Assembly (NCBI GenBank): GCA_002305805.1
Contig: DBQY01000015.1
Span: 27,139 to 91,138 of the forward strand
Origin: Atopobium sp. UBA1382
GTDB taxonomy: Bacteria > Actinomycetota > Coriobacteriia > Coriobacteriales > Atopobiaceae
DNA length: 64,000 nucleotides
Direction: 5' to 3'
The stretch's first letter is position 1. Each line of letters starts with the position of its first letter. Below the pieces are notes generated by a model, which was given only the letters and a program-made list of their open reading frames with translations, had not been told where the DNA came from and searched no databases. Shown here one piece after another: positions 17,308-26,178 of the stretch. A program made the translations under genes and the position numbers.

Positions 17308-17533
17308 ACAAAACCGTCGCCCGTGCGACATTTGCCCACCCAGCGGGGCAAAACGAGCGTTCGTGCAACATGATAAGCGCCCTAAGAGGAGGTATCGATT
17401 CGAGCGGTTCTTGTTTCCGCAGGATTCGAAAATATAATTCGAACTACTTACTTATGACGGCTGGGTTTCGTGCTACACGAGCGGGCGTTTTGATCTCAGA
17501 ACAGCCAGCATACAGCACGAGCGAGCGTTTTGC
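17308..17533. repeat. 226-bp four-site symmetric repeat element, copy 1
   Basis: Four copies of CAAAA-N4-CGYYCGTG lie here: forward at 17308-17325 and 17348-17365, inverted at 17476-17493 and 17516-17533. Members of each pair start exactly 40 bp apart and the whole is symmetric about 17420.5. It fills the promoter region between two divergent genes. Copy 2 at 43261-43486 has the same length and geometry. Function is unknown. Confidence 0.75.
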
Positions 17534-17613
17534 GCAGCCATGCTCTCTCGTTGCCCGGAGCGTGCGGTCACACGTTAGAATTGCCTAACGAAATCGCACC
17601 TGAAAGGACGACC

Positions 17614-18201
17614 ATGGCAGCCATCAACTACCAGACCGCGCGCTTCGAGGCCTCGTACGGCACCGTCGCGCAGCTCCCTGCGTCCACCACTCCGGAGGTG
17701 GCCGTGGCGGGACGCTCCAACGTGGGCAAGTCCTCGCTGCTCAACAAGCTCTTCGGGCGCAAAGGGCTCGTAAAGGTCTCTGCGACGCCAGGGAAGACCG
17801 CCAACATCAACTTCTTTGAGGTTGACGGCATTCGCTTTGTCGACCTGCCCGGCTATGGCTTTGCCAAGGTCTCGCAAAAGGAGAAGCAGCGCTGGGCAGA
17901 CCTCATCTCGGGATACTTTGCCCAGGAGCGCAGCTTCAACCTGGTAATAGCCCTCGTGGACATCCGCCACGACGCACAGAGGCTGGACCATGAGATGGTC
18001 GCCTTCCTCCAAGAGAGCGAGCTGCCCTTCGCGGTCGCGCTCACCAAGGCCGACAAGCTCGGCCGCTCCAAGCAGACGCAGCAGGCTGCCACCATAGCAC
18101 GCCAGCTCGGAATCGACCGCGAGCAGGTGGTGATTACCTCATCGGAGACCGGCCAGGGTATCGACGAGCTGCGCCGCCGCATCGCCGAGGCATGTCTATA
18201 G
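17614..18201 (+). CDS. engB: Ribosome biogenesis GTP-binding protein EngB/YsxC
   Basis: A 195-residue TRAFAC GTPase. G1 GRSNVGKSS near residue 30, G3 DLPGYG near 75, G4 TKAD near 143 and the G5 SS-E region near 175 are all present. EngB acts in late 50S ribosomal subunit assembly in the cytoplasm. The ATG at 17614 has an AAAGGA ribosome site; an in-frame extension upstream would be encoded by the repeat element and is not used. The 3' end overlaps the convergent mntP gene by 6 bp. Confidence 0.95.
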   Translation: MAAINYQTARFEASYGTVAQLPASTTPEVAVAGRSNVGKSSLLNKLFGRKGLVKVSATPGKTANINFFEVDGIRFVDLPGYGFAKVSQKEKQRWADLISGYFAQERSFNLVIALVDIRHDAQRLDHEMVAFLQESELPFAVALTKADKLGRSKQTQQAATIARQLGIDREQVVITSSETGQGIDELRRRIAEACL

Positions 18202-18774
18202 CGCCAGCACGCCGAGGTGCTCGAGCAGGACCTTGAGACCGATCAGGATGAGCACGACGCCCCCCACGATGCTCGCGGGCTTCTCATAGCGCGCCCCAAA
18301 GAAGTGTCCCACCGCCACTCCGGCGAACGAGAGCGCAAAGGTGATGATGCCGATCAGCGAGACGGACGCCACGATGTCCACGTTGAGCGCGGCAAACGAT
18401 ATACCAGCAGCAAGTGCATCAATCGAAGTCGCCACCGCAAGAATAAGGAACTCGCGCAGATCGATGGCACCCGTATCCTCGCAATCGCAGCCCTCGTCCT
18501 CCTCGTGAAACGCCTCCCAGAGCATCTTCCCGCCGATGAATGCCAGCAGCACGAAGGCGACCCAGTGGTCAACGGGTCCGATGAGCCACATGAACTGGCT
18601 GCCGAGCGCCCAGCCAATGAGCGGCATGAGCGCCTGAAAGCCGCCGAAGAAAAGCGCGAGCACCGCCGCCGTGCGCAGATTGAGCCGACGCATGCCCAGC
18701 CCGCGACAGATCGAGACGGCAAACGCATCCATCGAAAGTCCCACGGCGATGAGCAGCAGCTCCACGATTCCCAT
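18196..18774 (-). CDS. mntP: Manganese efflux pump MntP
   Basis: A 192-residue, six-helix membrane protein of the MntP (YebN/DUF204) family. The two half-repeats carry the conserved acidic helix motifs GLSMDAFAVSICRGL near 12-26 and ATSIDALAAGISFA near 113-126, which line the Mn2+ path. A short acidic, Cys-containing cytoplasmic loop (HEEDEGCDCED) lies between helices 3 and 4. It exports Mn2+ to prevent toxicity. The gene sits behind a manganese riboswitch and terminator (18806-18930), which explains its likely regulation. Confidence 0.95.
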   Translation of the reverse strand: MGIVELLLIAVGLSMDAFAVSICRGLGMRRLNLRTAAVLALFFGGFQALMPLIGWALGSQFMWLIGPVDHWVAFVLLAFIGGKMLWEAFHEEDEGCDCEDTGAIDLREFLILAVATSIDALAAGISFAALNVDIVASVSLIGIITFALSFAGVAVGHFFGARYEKPASIVGGVVLILIGLKVLLEHLGVLAL

Positions 18775-18805
18775 GTCGTCCCCTCTCCTGCGCCAAAATA
18801 GAAAA

Positions 18806-18842
18806 GACTCGCGACAAGGAGCCTCTCCCCTTGTCGCGAGTC
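18806..18842 (-). terminator. Expression-platform terminator of the mntP riboswitch
   Basis: GACTCGCGACAAGG (18806-18819) pairs with CCTTGTCGCGAGTC (18829-18842); the 14-bp stem is followed on the transcribed strand by TTTTCTATTTT. This is a canonical intrinsic terminator placed between the aptamer and the mntP start, so Mn2+ binding upstream should prevent its formation. Confidence 0.85.
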
Positions 18843-18844
18843 TC

Positions 18845-18930
18845 GTTGATTAAGGCGCGCCAGGCGTCTCCGCCAGTATGTTGACGTGCCGCACGCCACG
18901 TGGCGTGCCACTACTCCCTCGTGCGGCGAA
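18845..18930 (-). ncRNA. yybP-ykoY (Mn2+) riboswitch aptamer
   Basis: On the transcribed strand the leader reads GAGGGAGTAG, a GC-rich helix, then GTCAACATACTGGC and CGCCTGGCGCG. The GGGAGUAG and UCAACAUACUGGC strings are the conserved loops of the yybP-ykoY class, which senses Mn2+ and often controls mntP. A TATAGT -10-like box is at 18931-18936 just upstream. The boundaries are approximate. Confidence 0.85.
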
Positions 18931-18992
18931 ACTATACCACAGCCGCTCTGTTACCAGCCTGAAAACCGAAGTGCAGCCTCCTTGCACTCCAC

Positions 18993-19020
18993 TTGACTAA
19001 AGCGTATATTCGACTATGCA
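18993..19020 (+). promoter_or_regulatory. Promoter of the amino-acid ABC operon
   Basis: TTGACT (18993-18998), 16 nt, then TATGCA (19015-19020). A short inverted repeat AGTGCA/TGCACT (18970-18988) lies just upstream and could be an operator. The start codon follows 50 bp downstream. Confidence 0.55.
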
Positions 19021-19070
19021 CTTTAGCAAAGTAAAGCGCCTTAAGCGGGCGCCTCAAGAAAGGATCGCTC

Positions 19071-19934
19071 ATGCTCGATAGAAGGTCGTTCCTGTCCCTG
19101 GCCGCCGCCGGCATCTCCGCCACCGCTCTTGTCGGCTGCGGCGGCACCCCCGCCGCCGACGGCTCCTCTGCCAGCGACTCCACCACCGAGGCCGAGGCCG
19201 GCACCGGCGCCGTCGATACCGGCACCCTGATCGTCGGCTTCGACTCCTCCTACCCGCCCTACGGCTACGTGGGTGACGACGGCGAGTACACCGGCTTTGA
19301 CCTCGAGCTCGCCCAGGAGGTCGCGACCCGCAACGACTGGGAGGTCCAGCTCGAGCCCATCGACTGGGACGCCAAGGACACCATGCTCGACAGCGGCGCC
19401 ATCAACTGCATCTGGAACGGCTTCACGATGGAGGGTCGCGAGGAAGACTACACCTTCTCCGAGCCGTACATGCTCAACGGCCAGGTCGTCGTCGTGCGCG
19501 CCGACTCCGGCATCGCGAGCTTCGACGACCTTGCGGGCAAGAACGTGATCACGCAGGTCGACTCTGCCGCCTACAACGTCCTCGCCGGTGAGGACGCCAC
19601 CCAGGCCGAGCTTGCCGCCACCTTTGCCAGCCTCGAGACCATCCCCGACTACAACACCGCCTTCATGCAGCTCGAGTCCGGCGCCGTGAATGCCGTGGCC
19701 TGCGACCTCTCCATCGCCGCCTACCAGCTCGCCGCCAAGCCCGACGCCTACGTCCAGCTCGACGAGTTCCTCTCCGAGGAGCACTACGCTGTTGGCTTCA
19801 AGAAGGGCGACGACGCCACCGCCGACGCGGTGAACGAGGCCCTGCGCGCGATGGACGAGGACGGCTTCGTCGCAGAGCTCTGCGACAAGTACGCCGCCGA
19901 CGGCATCTCCTACGACAACTGGTGCCTGGAGTAG
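19071..19934 (+). CDS. Amino-acid ABC transporter substrate-binding lipoprotein
   Basis: A 287-residue protein of the SBP_bac_3 family for polar amino acids. MLDRRSFLSLAAAGISATAL plus VGC gives a Tat-like signal and lipobox; an Ala/Ser/Thr/Glu linker follows. The mature part begins GTLIVGFDSSYPPYGYVGDD and has the ligand-site string EYTGFDLELAQEVATRNDW typical of this family. Substrate could be glutamine, cystine or similar and is not determined. It is the first gene of a three-gene importer operon. Confidence 0.9.
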   Translation: MLDRRSFLSLAAAGISATALVGCGGTPAADGSSASDSTTEAEAGTGAVDTGTLIVGFDSSYPPYGYVGDDGEYTGFDLELAQEVATRNDWEVQLEPIDWDAKDTMLDSGAINCIWNGFTMEGREEDYTFSEPYMLNGQVVVVRADSGIASFDDLAGKNVITQVDSAAYNVLAGEDATQAELAATFASLETIPDYNTAFMQLESGAVNAVACDLSIAAYQLAAKPDAYVQLDEFLSEEHYAVGFKKGDDATADAVNEALRAMDEDGFVAELCDKYAADGISYDNWCLE

Positions 19935-19955
19935 CCCAGGCAATCCAATCCTCTC

Positions 19956-19992
19956 AATGAGTCAAAAGGGGACTGTCCCCTTTTGACTCATT
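19956..19992. repeat. Perfect 37-nt palindrome inside the amino-acid ABC operon
   Basis: AATGAGTCAAAAGGGGAC (19956-19973) and GTCCCCTTTTGACTCATT (19975-19992) form a perfect 18-bp stem around one base, immediately before the permease gene. It could act as a partial terminator or RNA-stability hairpin. A related CCCCAAAAGGGGACA string occurs at 40256-40270. Confidence 0.7.
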
Positions 19993-20008
19993 TCATGAAG
20001 GGAACACC

Positions 20009-20662
20009 GTGGACCTCCTCACCATGACCGGCATGCTCTCCGAGGGCTTCCTCGTGAGCCTCCAGATCTTTGCCTTCACCCTGCTGGGCTCGCTGCCACT
20101 CGGCATGCTGGTTGCCTTTGCACGCATGAGCCGCTTCAAGCCGCTCGCGCTTCTCGCCCGCCTGTACATCTCCATCATGCGCGGCACCCCGCTCATGCTA
20201 CAGATGTTTGCCATTTACTTTGTGCCGTACTACGTCTTCGGCATTCGCCTCACCACGGACAGCAAGTGGTACGCCACCATCGTGGCCTTCGTCATCAACT
20301 ATGCCGCCTACTTCGCGGAGATCTACCGCTCCGGCATCCAGTCCATCCCGCGTGGCCAGCACGAGGCCGCCCAGGTCCTGGGCTACACGCGCGGGCAGAC
20401 CTTCTGCCGCATCGTGTTGCCGCAGGTGGCCAAGCGCATCATGCCCGCCATGACCAACGAGGTCATCACGCTGGTCAAGGACACCTCGCTCGCCTTCTCC
20501 ATCGGCGTCATCGAGATGTTCACCGTGGCCAAGCAGCTCGTGGCGAGCCAGGTGTCCATGCTTCCCTTTGCCATCGCCGCTGCGTTCTACTGGGTCTTCA
20601 ACCTGCTCATCGACTTCATCGCCGGGCGCATCGAGAGAAAGCTGAGCTACTACCATGACTAG
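20009..20662 (+). CDS. Amino-acid ABC transporter permease
   Basis: A 217-residue HisMQ-family permease with about five membrane segments. The conserved EAA loop is [20 protein letters not shown] near 110-130, followed by [36 protein letters not shown] near 50-65 is also characteristic. It starts with GTG behind GAAGGGAA. The last codons overlap the ATPase gene by 8 bp, so the two are translationally coupled. It probably works as a homodimer because no second permease gene is present. Confidence 0.92.
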   Translation: MDLLTMTGMLSEGFLVSLQIFAFTLLGSLPLGMLVAFARMSRFKPLALLARLYISIMRGTPLMLQMFAIYFVPYYVFGIRLTTDSKWYATIVAFVINYAAYFAEIYRSGIQSIPRGQHEAAQVLGYTRGQTFCRIVLPQVAKRIMPAMTNEVITLVKDTSLAFSIGVIEMFTVAKQLVASQVSMLPFAIAAAFYWVFNLLIDFIAGRIERKLSYYHD

Positions 20663-21434
20663 CGCAAGCACCGCCGATAAGAACGCACGCGCCGTAGTCT
20701 CCCTCGCGCACGCACGCAAGAGCTTTGGTGACGTTGAGGTCCTGCACGACATCTCGCTCTCCGTTGCCCCCGGCGAGGTCGTTGCCATCATCGGTCCGTC
20801 CGGCGGCGGCAAGTCCACGCTATTGCGCTGCCTCACGCTGCTCGAGCGTCTGGACGACGGCGACCTCTCCTACGAGGACGTGGAGGTGGCCCGCGGCGGC
20901 ACCTACGGCGACAAGGACGTCCTTGCCGCAGCGCGCGGCCGCTTTGGCCTGGTGTTCCAGAACTACAACCTCTTCCCTCACTTCTCGGTTCTGCGCAACG
21001 TCATGGACGCGCCCGTGTGCGTGCAGAAGCGCGACCGCGCCGAGGCCGAGGCCGAGTCCCGCGCCCTTCTCGCCAAGATGGGGCTCGCCGGCAACGAGGA
21101 CAAGGTGCCCTGCCAGCTTTCCGGCGGCCAGCAACAACGTGCGAGCATCGCGCGGGCGCTGGCCATGCACCCTGACATCGTCTACTTTGACGAGCCCACA
21201 AGCGCCCTTGACCCCGAGCTCACTGCCGAGGTTCTGCGCGTCATCAAGGAGCTCGCTGCCGAGAACATGACGCTTGTGATCGTGACGCACGAGATGGGGT
21301 TCGCGCGCGAGGTCGCGGACCGCGTGATCTTCATGGACGGCGGCATCATCGTGGAGGAGGGTCCAGCCGAGCAGGTCATCGACCACCCGCGCGAGGAGCG
21401 CACCCGTGCTTTCCTCACCCAGCGCGAGAGATAG
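20655..21434 (+). CDS. Amino-acid ABC transporter ATP-binding protein
   Basis: A 259-residue ABC ATPase of the GlnQ/HisP type. Walker [10 protein letters not shown] near residue 47, Q-loop [14 protein letters not shown] near 100, signature [15 protein letters not shown] near 155, Walker [14 protein letters not shown] near 177 and the switch His in [14 protein letters not shown] near 213. It energises the upstream permease and binding protein. An ATG within the 3' end of the permease gene starts it. The operon ends here; a nested palindrome follows. Confidence 0.94.
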   Translation: MTSASTADKNARAVVSLAHARKSFGDVEVLHDISLSVAPGEVVAIIGPSGGGKSTLLRCLTLLERLDDGDLSYEDVEVARGGTYGDKDVLAAARGRFGLVFQNYNLFPHFSVLRNVMDAPVCVQKRDRAEAEAESRALLAKMGLAGNEDKVPCQLSGGQQQRASIARALAMHPDIVYFDEPTSALDPELTAEVLRVIKELAAENMTLVIVTHEMGFAREVADRVIFMDGGIIVEEGPAEQVIDHPREERTRAFLTQRER

Positions 21435-21445
21435 CGACGACAATA

Positions 21446-21661
21446 GAGGAGTTTGGGTTCACGTTTCTGCGGTTCCTAAAGCAAGCGATTGCAAAACGCG
21501 AGCTCAGCGAATTGTGCTAACGTCCAGCCCCGCGTTCGCGAACCCAAACCGAAAAACGGTTTGGGTTCGTCGCGGAGAGGCAGCATGAGGGCACATAGGC
21601 GCTACCTGCACATTTGTGAACGGATACTCACAAAGCCGCGAAACGGTGAACCCAAACCTCG
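21446..21661. repeat. Nested palindrome built from GTTTGGGTTC, between convergent operons
   Basis: Outer arms GTTTGGGTTCAC (21451-21462) and GTGAACCCAAAC (21646-21657) enclose a perfect inner hairpin CGAACCCAAACCG/CGGTTTGGGTTCG (21539-21569). Both are centred exactly at 21554. Outer arms extend imperfectly to about 30 bp. The inner hairpin may serve as a bidirectional terminator for the facing operons; the rest is unexplained. Confidence 0.65.
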
Positions 21662-21691
21662 CGGGGAGGGGCGGAGGACCCGACAGAGCCG

Positions 21692-24600
21692 CTACTCCGC
21701 GCTCTTGAGCGCCCCGACCATGTCCACGCGGTCGAGCGCGCGATTGGTGATGAGGTTCACCACAATCGTGAAACCGAAGGCCATGGCTGCCGAGACCAGA
21801 TACGTGAGCGGATCCACGACCACATCGAAGTACAGCGACGGCATCCGCAGGATCCAGGTAAGGCTGCGCGCCAGCGCGTAGCCCAGCGGCAGACCCATGA
21901 CCACGCCAATCCCAGTGAGGATGAGCGTCTCAGTGTTGATGTAGCGATGGACCTCCGACCGCTTGAACCCCAGTACCTTGAGGGTGGCGAGCTCGCGCTC
22001 GCGCTCGGAGATGTTGGTGTTGGAGAGCGTGAAGACCACGGTGAACGCCAGGGCTGCCGCCAGCACGATGACGACGTAGACCACGGTGTTGATCAGCGTG
22101 AACGCGCTGGAGAAGTCGTTCACCAGCTTCTGCGTGGCGGAGACGGACAGCAGCCGGCCGTCCTCGGTGAGGCTCTCCGCGTACGACACCTGCTCGTCCG
22201 CGGAGCCCGTCAGGTGGGCGAGAAGGGCGTTGGGCTCGAGCGTCGTCCCGAACGCCTCCTCGTAGGCGCGCTCGCTCATGTACACCGCGTCGCCCAGGTA
22301 GCTCACCCCCACCGCGCCGACCTGCGCGCTGCCCACGGCGAGCGTGGAGTCCTGCAAGCTGATCTCGTCGCCCTCGGCGAGGCCCATGACCTGCTCGAGC
22401 GCCTTGGTCGCCACGATGCCGGCCTCGTCGAGGTCTATCTGGTCGCCAGCGGAGTCGCGCAGATTCACGTATGCGGAGAGGTCCGTGCCGTCGGGCACCA
22501 CGTAGAGCTGGGCGCTCTCCTTACCGTCACCCCACGTGACGCTCACGCTGTCCACGTAGATCTGCGCGAGGTCGCCGACCTCGTCGCTGGAGAGAAGCTC
22601 ATCGGTCACCGCGGCGAGGTCATCGACCGAGGTAACCGCCATGAGATCGTAGTCGATCACGCCCGCGTCACCGTACTGGCGCGGCGAGAGGGAGAGGACG
22701 GTGTCGCGAATGCCAAAGCCGGTTATGAGCAGCGCCACGCAGCCCGCCACGCCGAGCGTGGTCATGAGGAAGCGCTGCTTGTAGCGGAAGAGGTTGCGCG
22801 CCGTGACCTTGTTCAGGAAGCTCATGCGCCGCCAGACGGGACCGACGTGCTCGAGGAAGATGCGCGAGCCGGCCTTGGGGGCCTTGGGCAGCATGAGCGA
22901 CGCCGGGGTCTCGCGCAGCTCGTGGCGACAGGTGAGCGCCGTCGCGCCCACGATGCCCGCGGCGAAGAGCGCGAGCGACACGACGGAGTACGCCGCGTCG
23001 AAGCCGTAGACAAAGCCCGGAAGCGCGTACATGGTCGAGAAGATCGTGAAGATGATGGCCGGGAGCACGACGAAGCCGAGCGCCGTTCCCGCGAGCCAGC
23101 CGATTGCGCACGCCGCGAGCGCATAGAGCACGTACTTGGAGAGAATGCGGCCGCGCCCGTAGCCGAGCGCCTTGTAGACGCCGATGAGCCCGCGCTCCTC
23201 CTCGACCATGCGCGTCATCGTCGTGAGGCTGATGAGCACCGCCACCACGAAGAAGACGATGGGCAGGACGGTCCCGATGGCCTCGATCGAGGAGGCGTCG
23301 GAGTCCACGCTCGCGTAGCTCGAGAGGCTGGAGCGGTCCTGCACGTACCAGGTTGCGTCGGGGATGTCCTCGACCTCGGCGCGGGCGTCGGAGATCTGCT
23401 GCAGCGCGTCGTCACGCTCGGCCTCGAAGGTCGCCCGGCCCTCGTCGAGCTCGGCCTGGCCGTCCTCGATCTCGGCGAGGGCGTCGTCGAGCTGGGCCTG
23501 GGCGTCCGCGAGCTGGGCCAGCGCGTCGGCACGCTGACGGTCGAGCTCGGCCTGGCCCTCGGCGAGCCGGGCGCGCCCGTCCGCGATCTCGTCCGCGCTC
23601 TGGGCGAGAAGGGCGCGTGCGGCCTCGAGCTGGTCGTAGGCGTCTCGGAGGTCCCGCCACCCCTGGTCGATGGTCTCCTGCCGACGGTCGAGCTCGGCCT
23701 CCGCGGCGTCTCTCGCCTGCTCGGCGGCGGCGCTCAGCTGCGGGAGCGAGGCCTCCGCCTGCGCGAGGGCCAGGGAGGCCTGGGCCCGACCGGACACGAG
23801 GCTCGCGGCGTCCACCCCGGAGACGGCCTCGGCGAGGGGCGCCACCTGGTCGCGGAAGCCTCGAAGCGTCTCGAGCTGGGGGCTCCCCGGGTCGGTCGCC
23901 TCGAGCGCCGCGATCTTCTCGTCCAGGCCGCTCAGGACGGCGCCGAGCGCGGACGAGGCCTCCGCCAGGGAGGAGCCCAGCCGCTCGGACGCCGAATCGA
24001 CGGCGCCCTGGTCACTCGGGTCCACGGCCTGGGCCGCCGCCCAGGCGTCACGCACGGCCTGGGTCGCCGTGCCGAGGCCGCCGTCGTCGAGCCCTGCGCC
24101 CGCGAGCCCCCCTGCCAGGGCGCCCATGCCGTCCATGAGGCTTGCGACCTGCTCGTCCATGCCCGCTATGACCCCGGGCAGCGAGTAAACCGCCTCCTGG
24201 GCCTCATCCCGCATCGCCTCGAGGTCGGCGATCGTCGTGCCGCTCCCCTCGTCGACCACGATCTGCCCGATGCTCTCCCGCGCCGCGTCGAGCGCGGCCT
24301 GGCCGTCGCGGAGCTGCTGCTCGGCGCCGGGGAGCGCCGCCTCGTACGCGGCGAGGCCCTCCTCGTACTCCGCGAGACCCGCCTCGTACTCCGCCGCGCC
24401 GTCCTCGAGCTCGCGGCGGCTCTCGTCTATCGTCGCCTGCGCGTCATCGAGCTGCGCCATCGCGTCCTCGCGCTGCTCGTCGAGCTCGCGCTGACCGTCG
24501 GCCACCTCGGCGCGGCCCTCGTCGAGCTCGCGCTGTGCGTCATCGAGCTCGGCCTCGGCGTCGGCCAGCTCCTCGAGCGCCTCGGCCTCCGCCTCGTCGA

Positions 24601-25456
24601 CCTCCTCGTTCGCGTCGGAGCGGATCTGGTCGCCGCGGGCACGCTCGCGCTCGGCACGCGCGTCCTCGACGCTCTGGAACACCTCGTCGACGATCTCCTC
24701 GTACTCGGCCGAGTAGCACAGCGGCGCCTCCGCGCCCTCGACCATAACGTACGCCACGGTGTAGACGCTCTGGTCGATGACCTCGTCGACCACCACGAAG
24801 AACGAGTACTGCGAGCCGCCGCTCGAGCGAAACGACATCGTGCCCTCGCCGGCGTTGATCTCCATCGGGTCGAGCACCGAGCCCACGATCGTGTACTCGC
24901 TGCGCTCGAAGACCTCGGTCGACTCGGAGTCCAGCGCGTCGAGCCCCTCGTCCTTCTCGGCATCGTCGCCCTGGTCGTCGTCGCCATGGAAGCTCACCGA
25001 ATCCCCGATAGAGAGCCCGGAGTCCTTGAGGTAGCGCTGAGTGACGGCCACCTCGCCCGACGCCTCGGGCAGGCGCCCCTCCAGCACGAGCGGCTCGTTC
25101 AGGCCGCTCGGCGAGAGCGCCTTGACGTCCACCTTCTCTGAGGCGGAACCCACCGTCGTGTATGCGGTCTCCGACCAGCCGCCCTCTGCGCCCTCCACGC
25201 CGTCGAGCGCCGCGAGCGCCGCCACGTCCTCGTCCGTGAGGCCGAGCGTCGACTGCACGCGCACGTCGAAGAGGCTCTGCTCGTCAAAGAAGCGGTCCGC
25301 CGAGTTGCGCAGGTCGACGCAGGCGGCACGCAGGCCCACGAGCATCGTGACGCCGAGCGCCGTGATCGTGGTCAGCGCCACGAAGCGCTTGAGGCTCCCG
25401 CGCACCGTGCGCAGGATCCCCCTGGCAAAGGCTGACGTGTCGCGGCGGCCGGCCAT
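21692..25456 (-). CDS. Large ABC exporter permease with coiled-coil extracytoplasmic domain (MacB/FtsX-like)
   Basis: A 1254-residue membrane protein. A first membrane helix near 20-45 is followed by a MacB-like core, then a long coiled coil (about 270-395 and 545-705) made of repeated Glu/Asp/Ala/Leu heptads such as ELADAEAELDDAQRELDEG and ARLAEGQAELDRQRADALAQ. A first FtsX domain lies near 750-880 (VEEERGLIGVYKALGYGRGR) and a second at the C-terminus near 1120-1250 (SERERELATLKVLGFKRSEV). With the adjacent ATPase it should form a mechanotransmitting exporter or cell-envelope remodelling complex. Similar giant permeases occur widely in Gram-positive bacteria without a known substrate. Confidence 0.88.
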   Translation of the reverse strand: MAGRRDTSAFARGILRTVRGSLKRFVALTTITALGVTMLVGLRAACVDLRNSADRFFDEQSLFDVRVQSTLGLTDEDVAALAALDGVEGAEGGWSETAYTTVGSASEKVDVKALSPSGLNEPLVLEGRLPEASGEVAVTQRYLKDSGLSIGDSVSFHGDDDQGDDAEKDEGLDALDSESTEVFERSEYTIVGSVLDPMEINAGEGTMSFRSSGGSQYSFFVVVDEVIDQSVYTVAYVMVEGAEAPLCYSAEYEEIVDEVFQSVEDARAERERARGDQIRSDANEEVDEAEAEALEELADAEAELDDAQRELDEGRAEVADGQRELDEQREDAMAQLDDAQATIDESRRELEDGAAEYEAGLAEYEEGLAAYEAALPGAEQQLRDGQAALDAARESIGQIVVDEGSGTTIADLEAMRDEAQEAVYSLPGVIAGMDEQVASLMDGMGALAGGLAGAGLDDGGLGTATQAVRDAWAAAQAVDPSDQGAVDSASERLGSSLAEASSALGAVLSGLDEKIAALEATDPGSPQLETLRGFRDQVAPLAEAVSGVDAASLVSGRAQASLALAQAEASLPQLSAAAEQARDAAEAELDRRQETIDQGWRDLRDAYDQLEAARALLAQSADEIADGRARLAEGQAELDRQRADALAQLADAQAQLDDALAEIEDGQAELDEGRATFEAERDDALQQISDARAEVEDIPDATWYVQDRSSLSSYASVDSDASSIEAIGTVLPIVFFVVAVLISLTTMTRMVEEERGLIGVYKALGYGRGRILSKYVLYALAACAIGWLAGTALGFVVLPAIIFTIFSTMYALPGFVYGFDAAYSVVSLALFAAGIVGATALTCRHELRETPASLMLPKAPKAGSRIFLEHVGPVWRRMSFLNKVTARNLFRYKQRFLMTTLGVAGCVALLITGFGIRDTVLSLSPRQYGDAGVIDYDLMAVTSVDDLAAVTDELLSSDEVGDLAQIYVDSVSVTWGDGKESAQLYVVPDGTDLSAYVNLRDSAGDQIDLDEAGIVATKALEQVMGLAEGDEISLQDSTLAVGSAQVGAVGVSYLGDAVYMSERAYEEAFGTTLEPNALLAHLTGSADEQVSYAESLTEDGRLLSVSATQKLVNDFSSAFTLINTVVYVVIVLAAALAFTVVFTLSNTNISERERELATLKVLGFKRSEVHRYINTETLILTGIGVVMGLPLGYALARSLTWILRMPSLYFDVVVDPLTYLVSAAMAFGFTIVVNLITNRALDRVDMVGALKSAE

Positions 25457-25459
25457 GCG

Positions 25460-26161
25460 CTACCACTCGATCTCCGCGATGGGCTTTGGCTCGGGGTTCA
25501 CGGTCATGGAGGTGACCTTGCCGCTCTTGAAGCGGATGAGGCGGTCGGCCATGTCCGCGAGCGCCGCGTTGTGCGTGACGATCACGACCGTGATGCCCTC
25601 CACGCGGCACATGTCCTGCAGCAGCTGCAGGATCTGCTTGCCCGTCTGGTAGTCGAGAGCACCCGTGGGCTCATCGCACAGGAGCAGCTTGGGGTTCTTG
25701 GCCAGGGCGCGCGCGATGGAGACGCGCTGCTGCTCGCCGCCGGAGAGCTGCGCCGGAAAGTTGGCCAGGCGCTCGGCCAGGCCTACCTTGGCGAGCGTCT
25801 CCTCGGGGTCAAGCGAGTCCGGGCATATCTGGGTAGCCAGTTCCACGTTCTCGAGTGCCGTGAGGTTGGGCACGAGGTTGTAGAACTGGAAGACAAAGCC
25901 CACGTCCGCGCGACGGTACAGCACGAGGTCGCTCTCGCCCGCATGGCTGATATCGCGCCCGTCCACCACAACGGTCCCCGAGGTGGCGCTGTCCATACCG
26001 CCCAGGATGTTGAGCGCGGTGGTCTTGCCCGCGCCGGACTGCCCCAGGATGACGGCAAGCTCGCCCTTCTCCACAGAGAAGCTCGCCCCGTCCAGGGCGT
26101 TGATCTTGGCGCCGCCCTCGCCATAGGTGCGCACGACGTCCGTGAACTCGATGTAGGCCAT
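25460..26161 (-). CDS. ABC transporter ATP-binding protein (MacB/LolD type)
   Basis: A 233-residue ATPase starting [16 protein letters not shown]. Walker [11 protein letters not shown] near 41, signature [15 protein letters not shown] near 140, Walker [13 protein letters not shown] near 163 and switch [13 protein letters not shown] near 197. The [11 protein letters not shown] string is typical of the MacB/LolD/YknY group. It is followed after 3 bp by the giant permease gene, its obvious partner, and it is divergent from a TetR-type regulator that probably controls the pair. Confidence 0.93.
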   Translation of the reverse strand: MAYIEFTDVVRTYGEGGAKINALDGASFSVEKGELAVILGQSGAGKTTALNILGGMDSATSGTVVVDGRDISHAGESDLVLYRRADVGFVFQFYNLVPNLTALENVELATQICPDSLDPEETLAKVGLAERLANFPAQLSGGEQQRVSIARALAKNPKLLLCDEPTGALDYQTGKQILQLLQDMCRVEGITVVIVTHNAALADMADRLIRFKSGKVTSMTVNPEPKPIAEIEW

Positions 26162-26178
26162 CCCAGCTCCGATTGCTC

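Noticed and set aside
17293..17331. N-terminal extension MSHGRRFCSI of the fructosamine-kinase family protein.
   Set aside because: The codons come from a copy of the CAAAA-N4-CGYYCGTG repeat, the ribosome site is poor, and family homology starts at VAETFVKTAG.
17308..17533. CRISPR-like array, since 18-23 bp repeats are spaced regularly at 40 bp.
   Set aside because: Only two direct copies per side, the other two are inverted, and no cas genes are present. The same layout recurs at 43261-43486.
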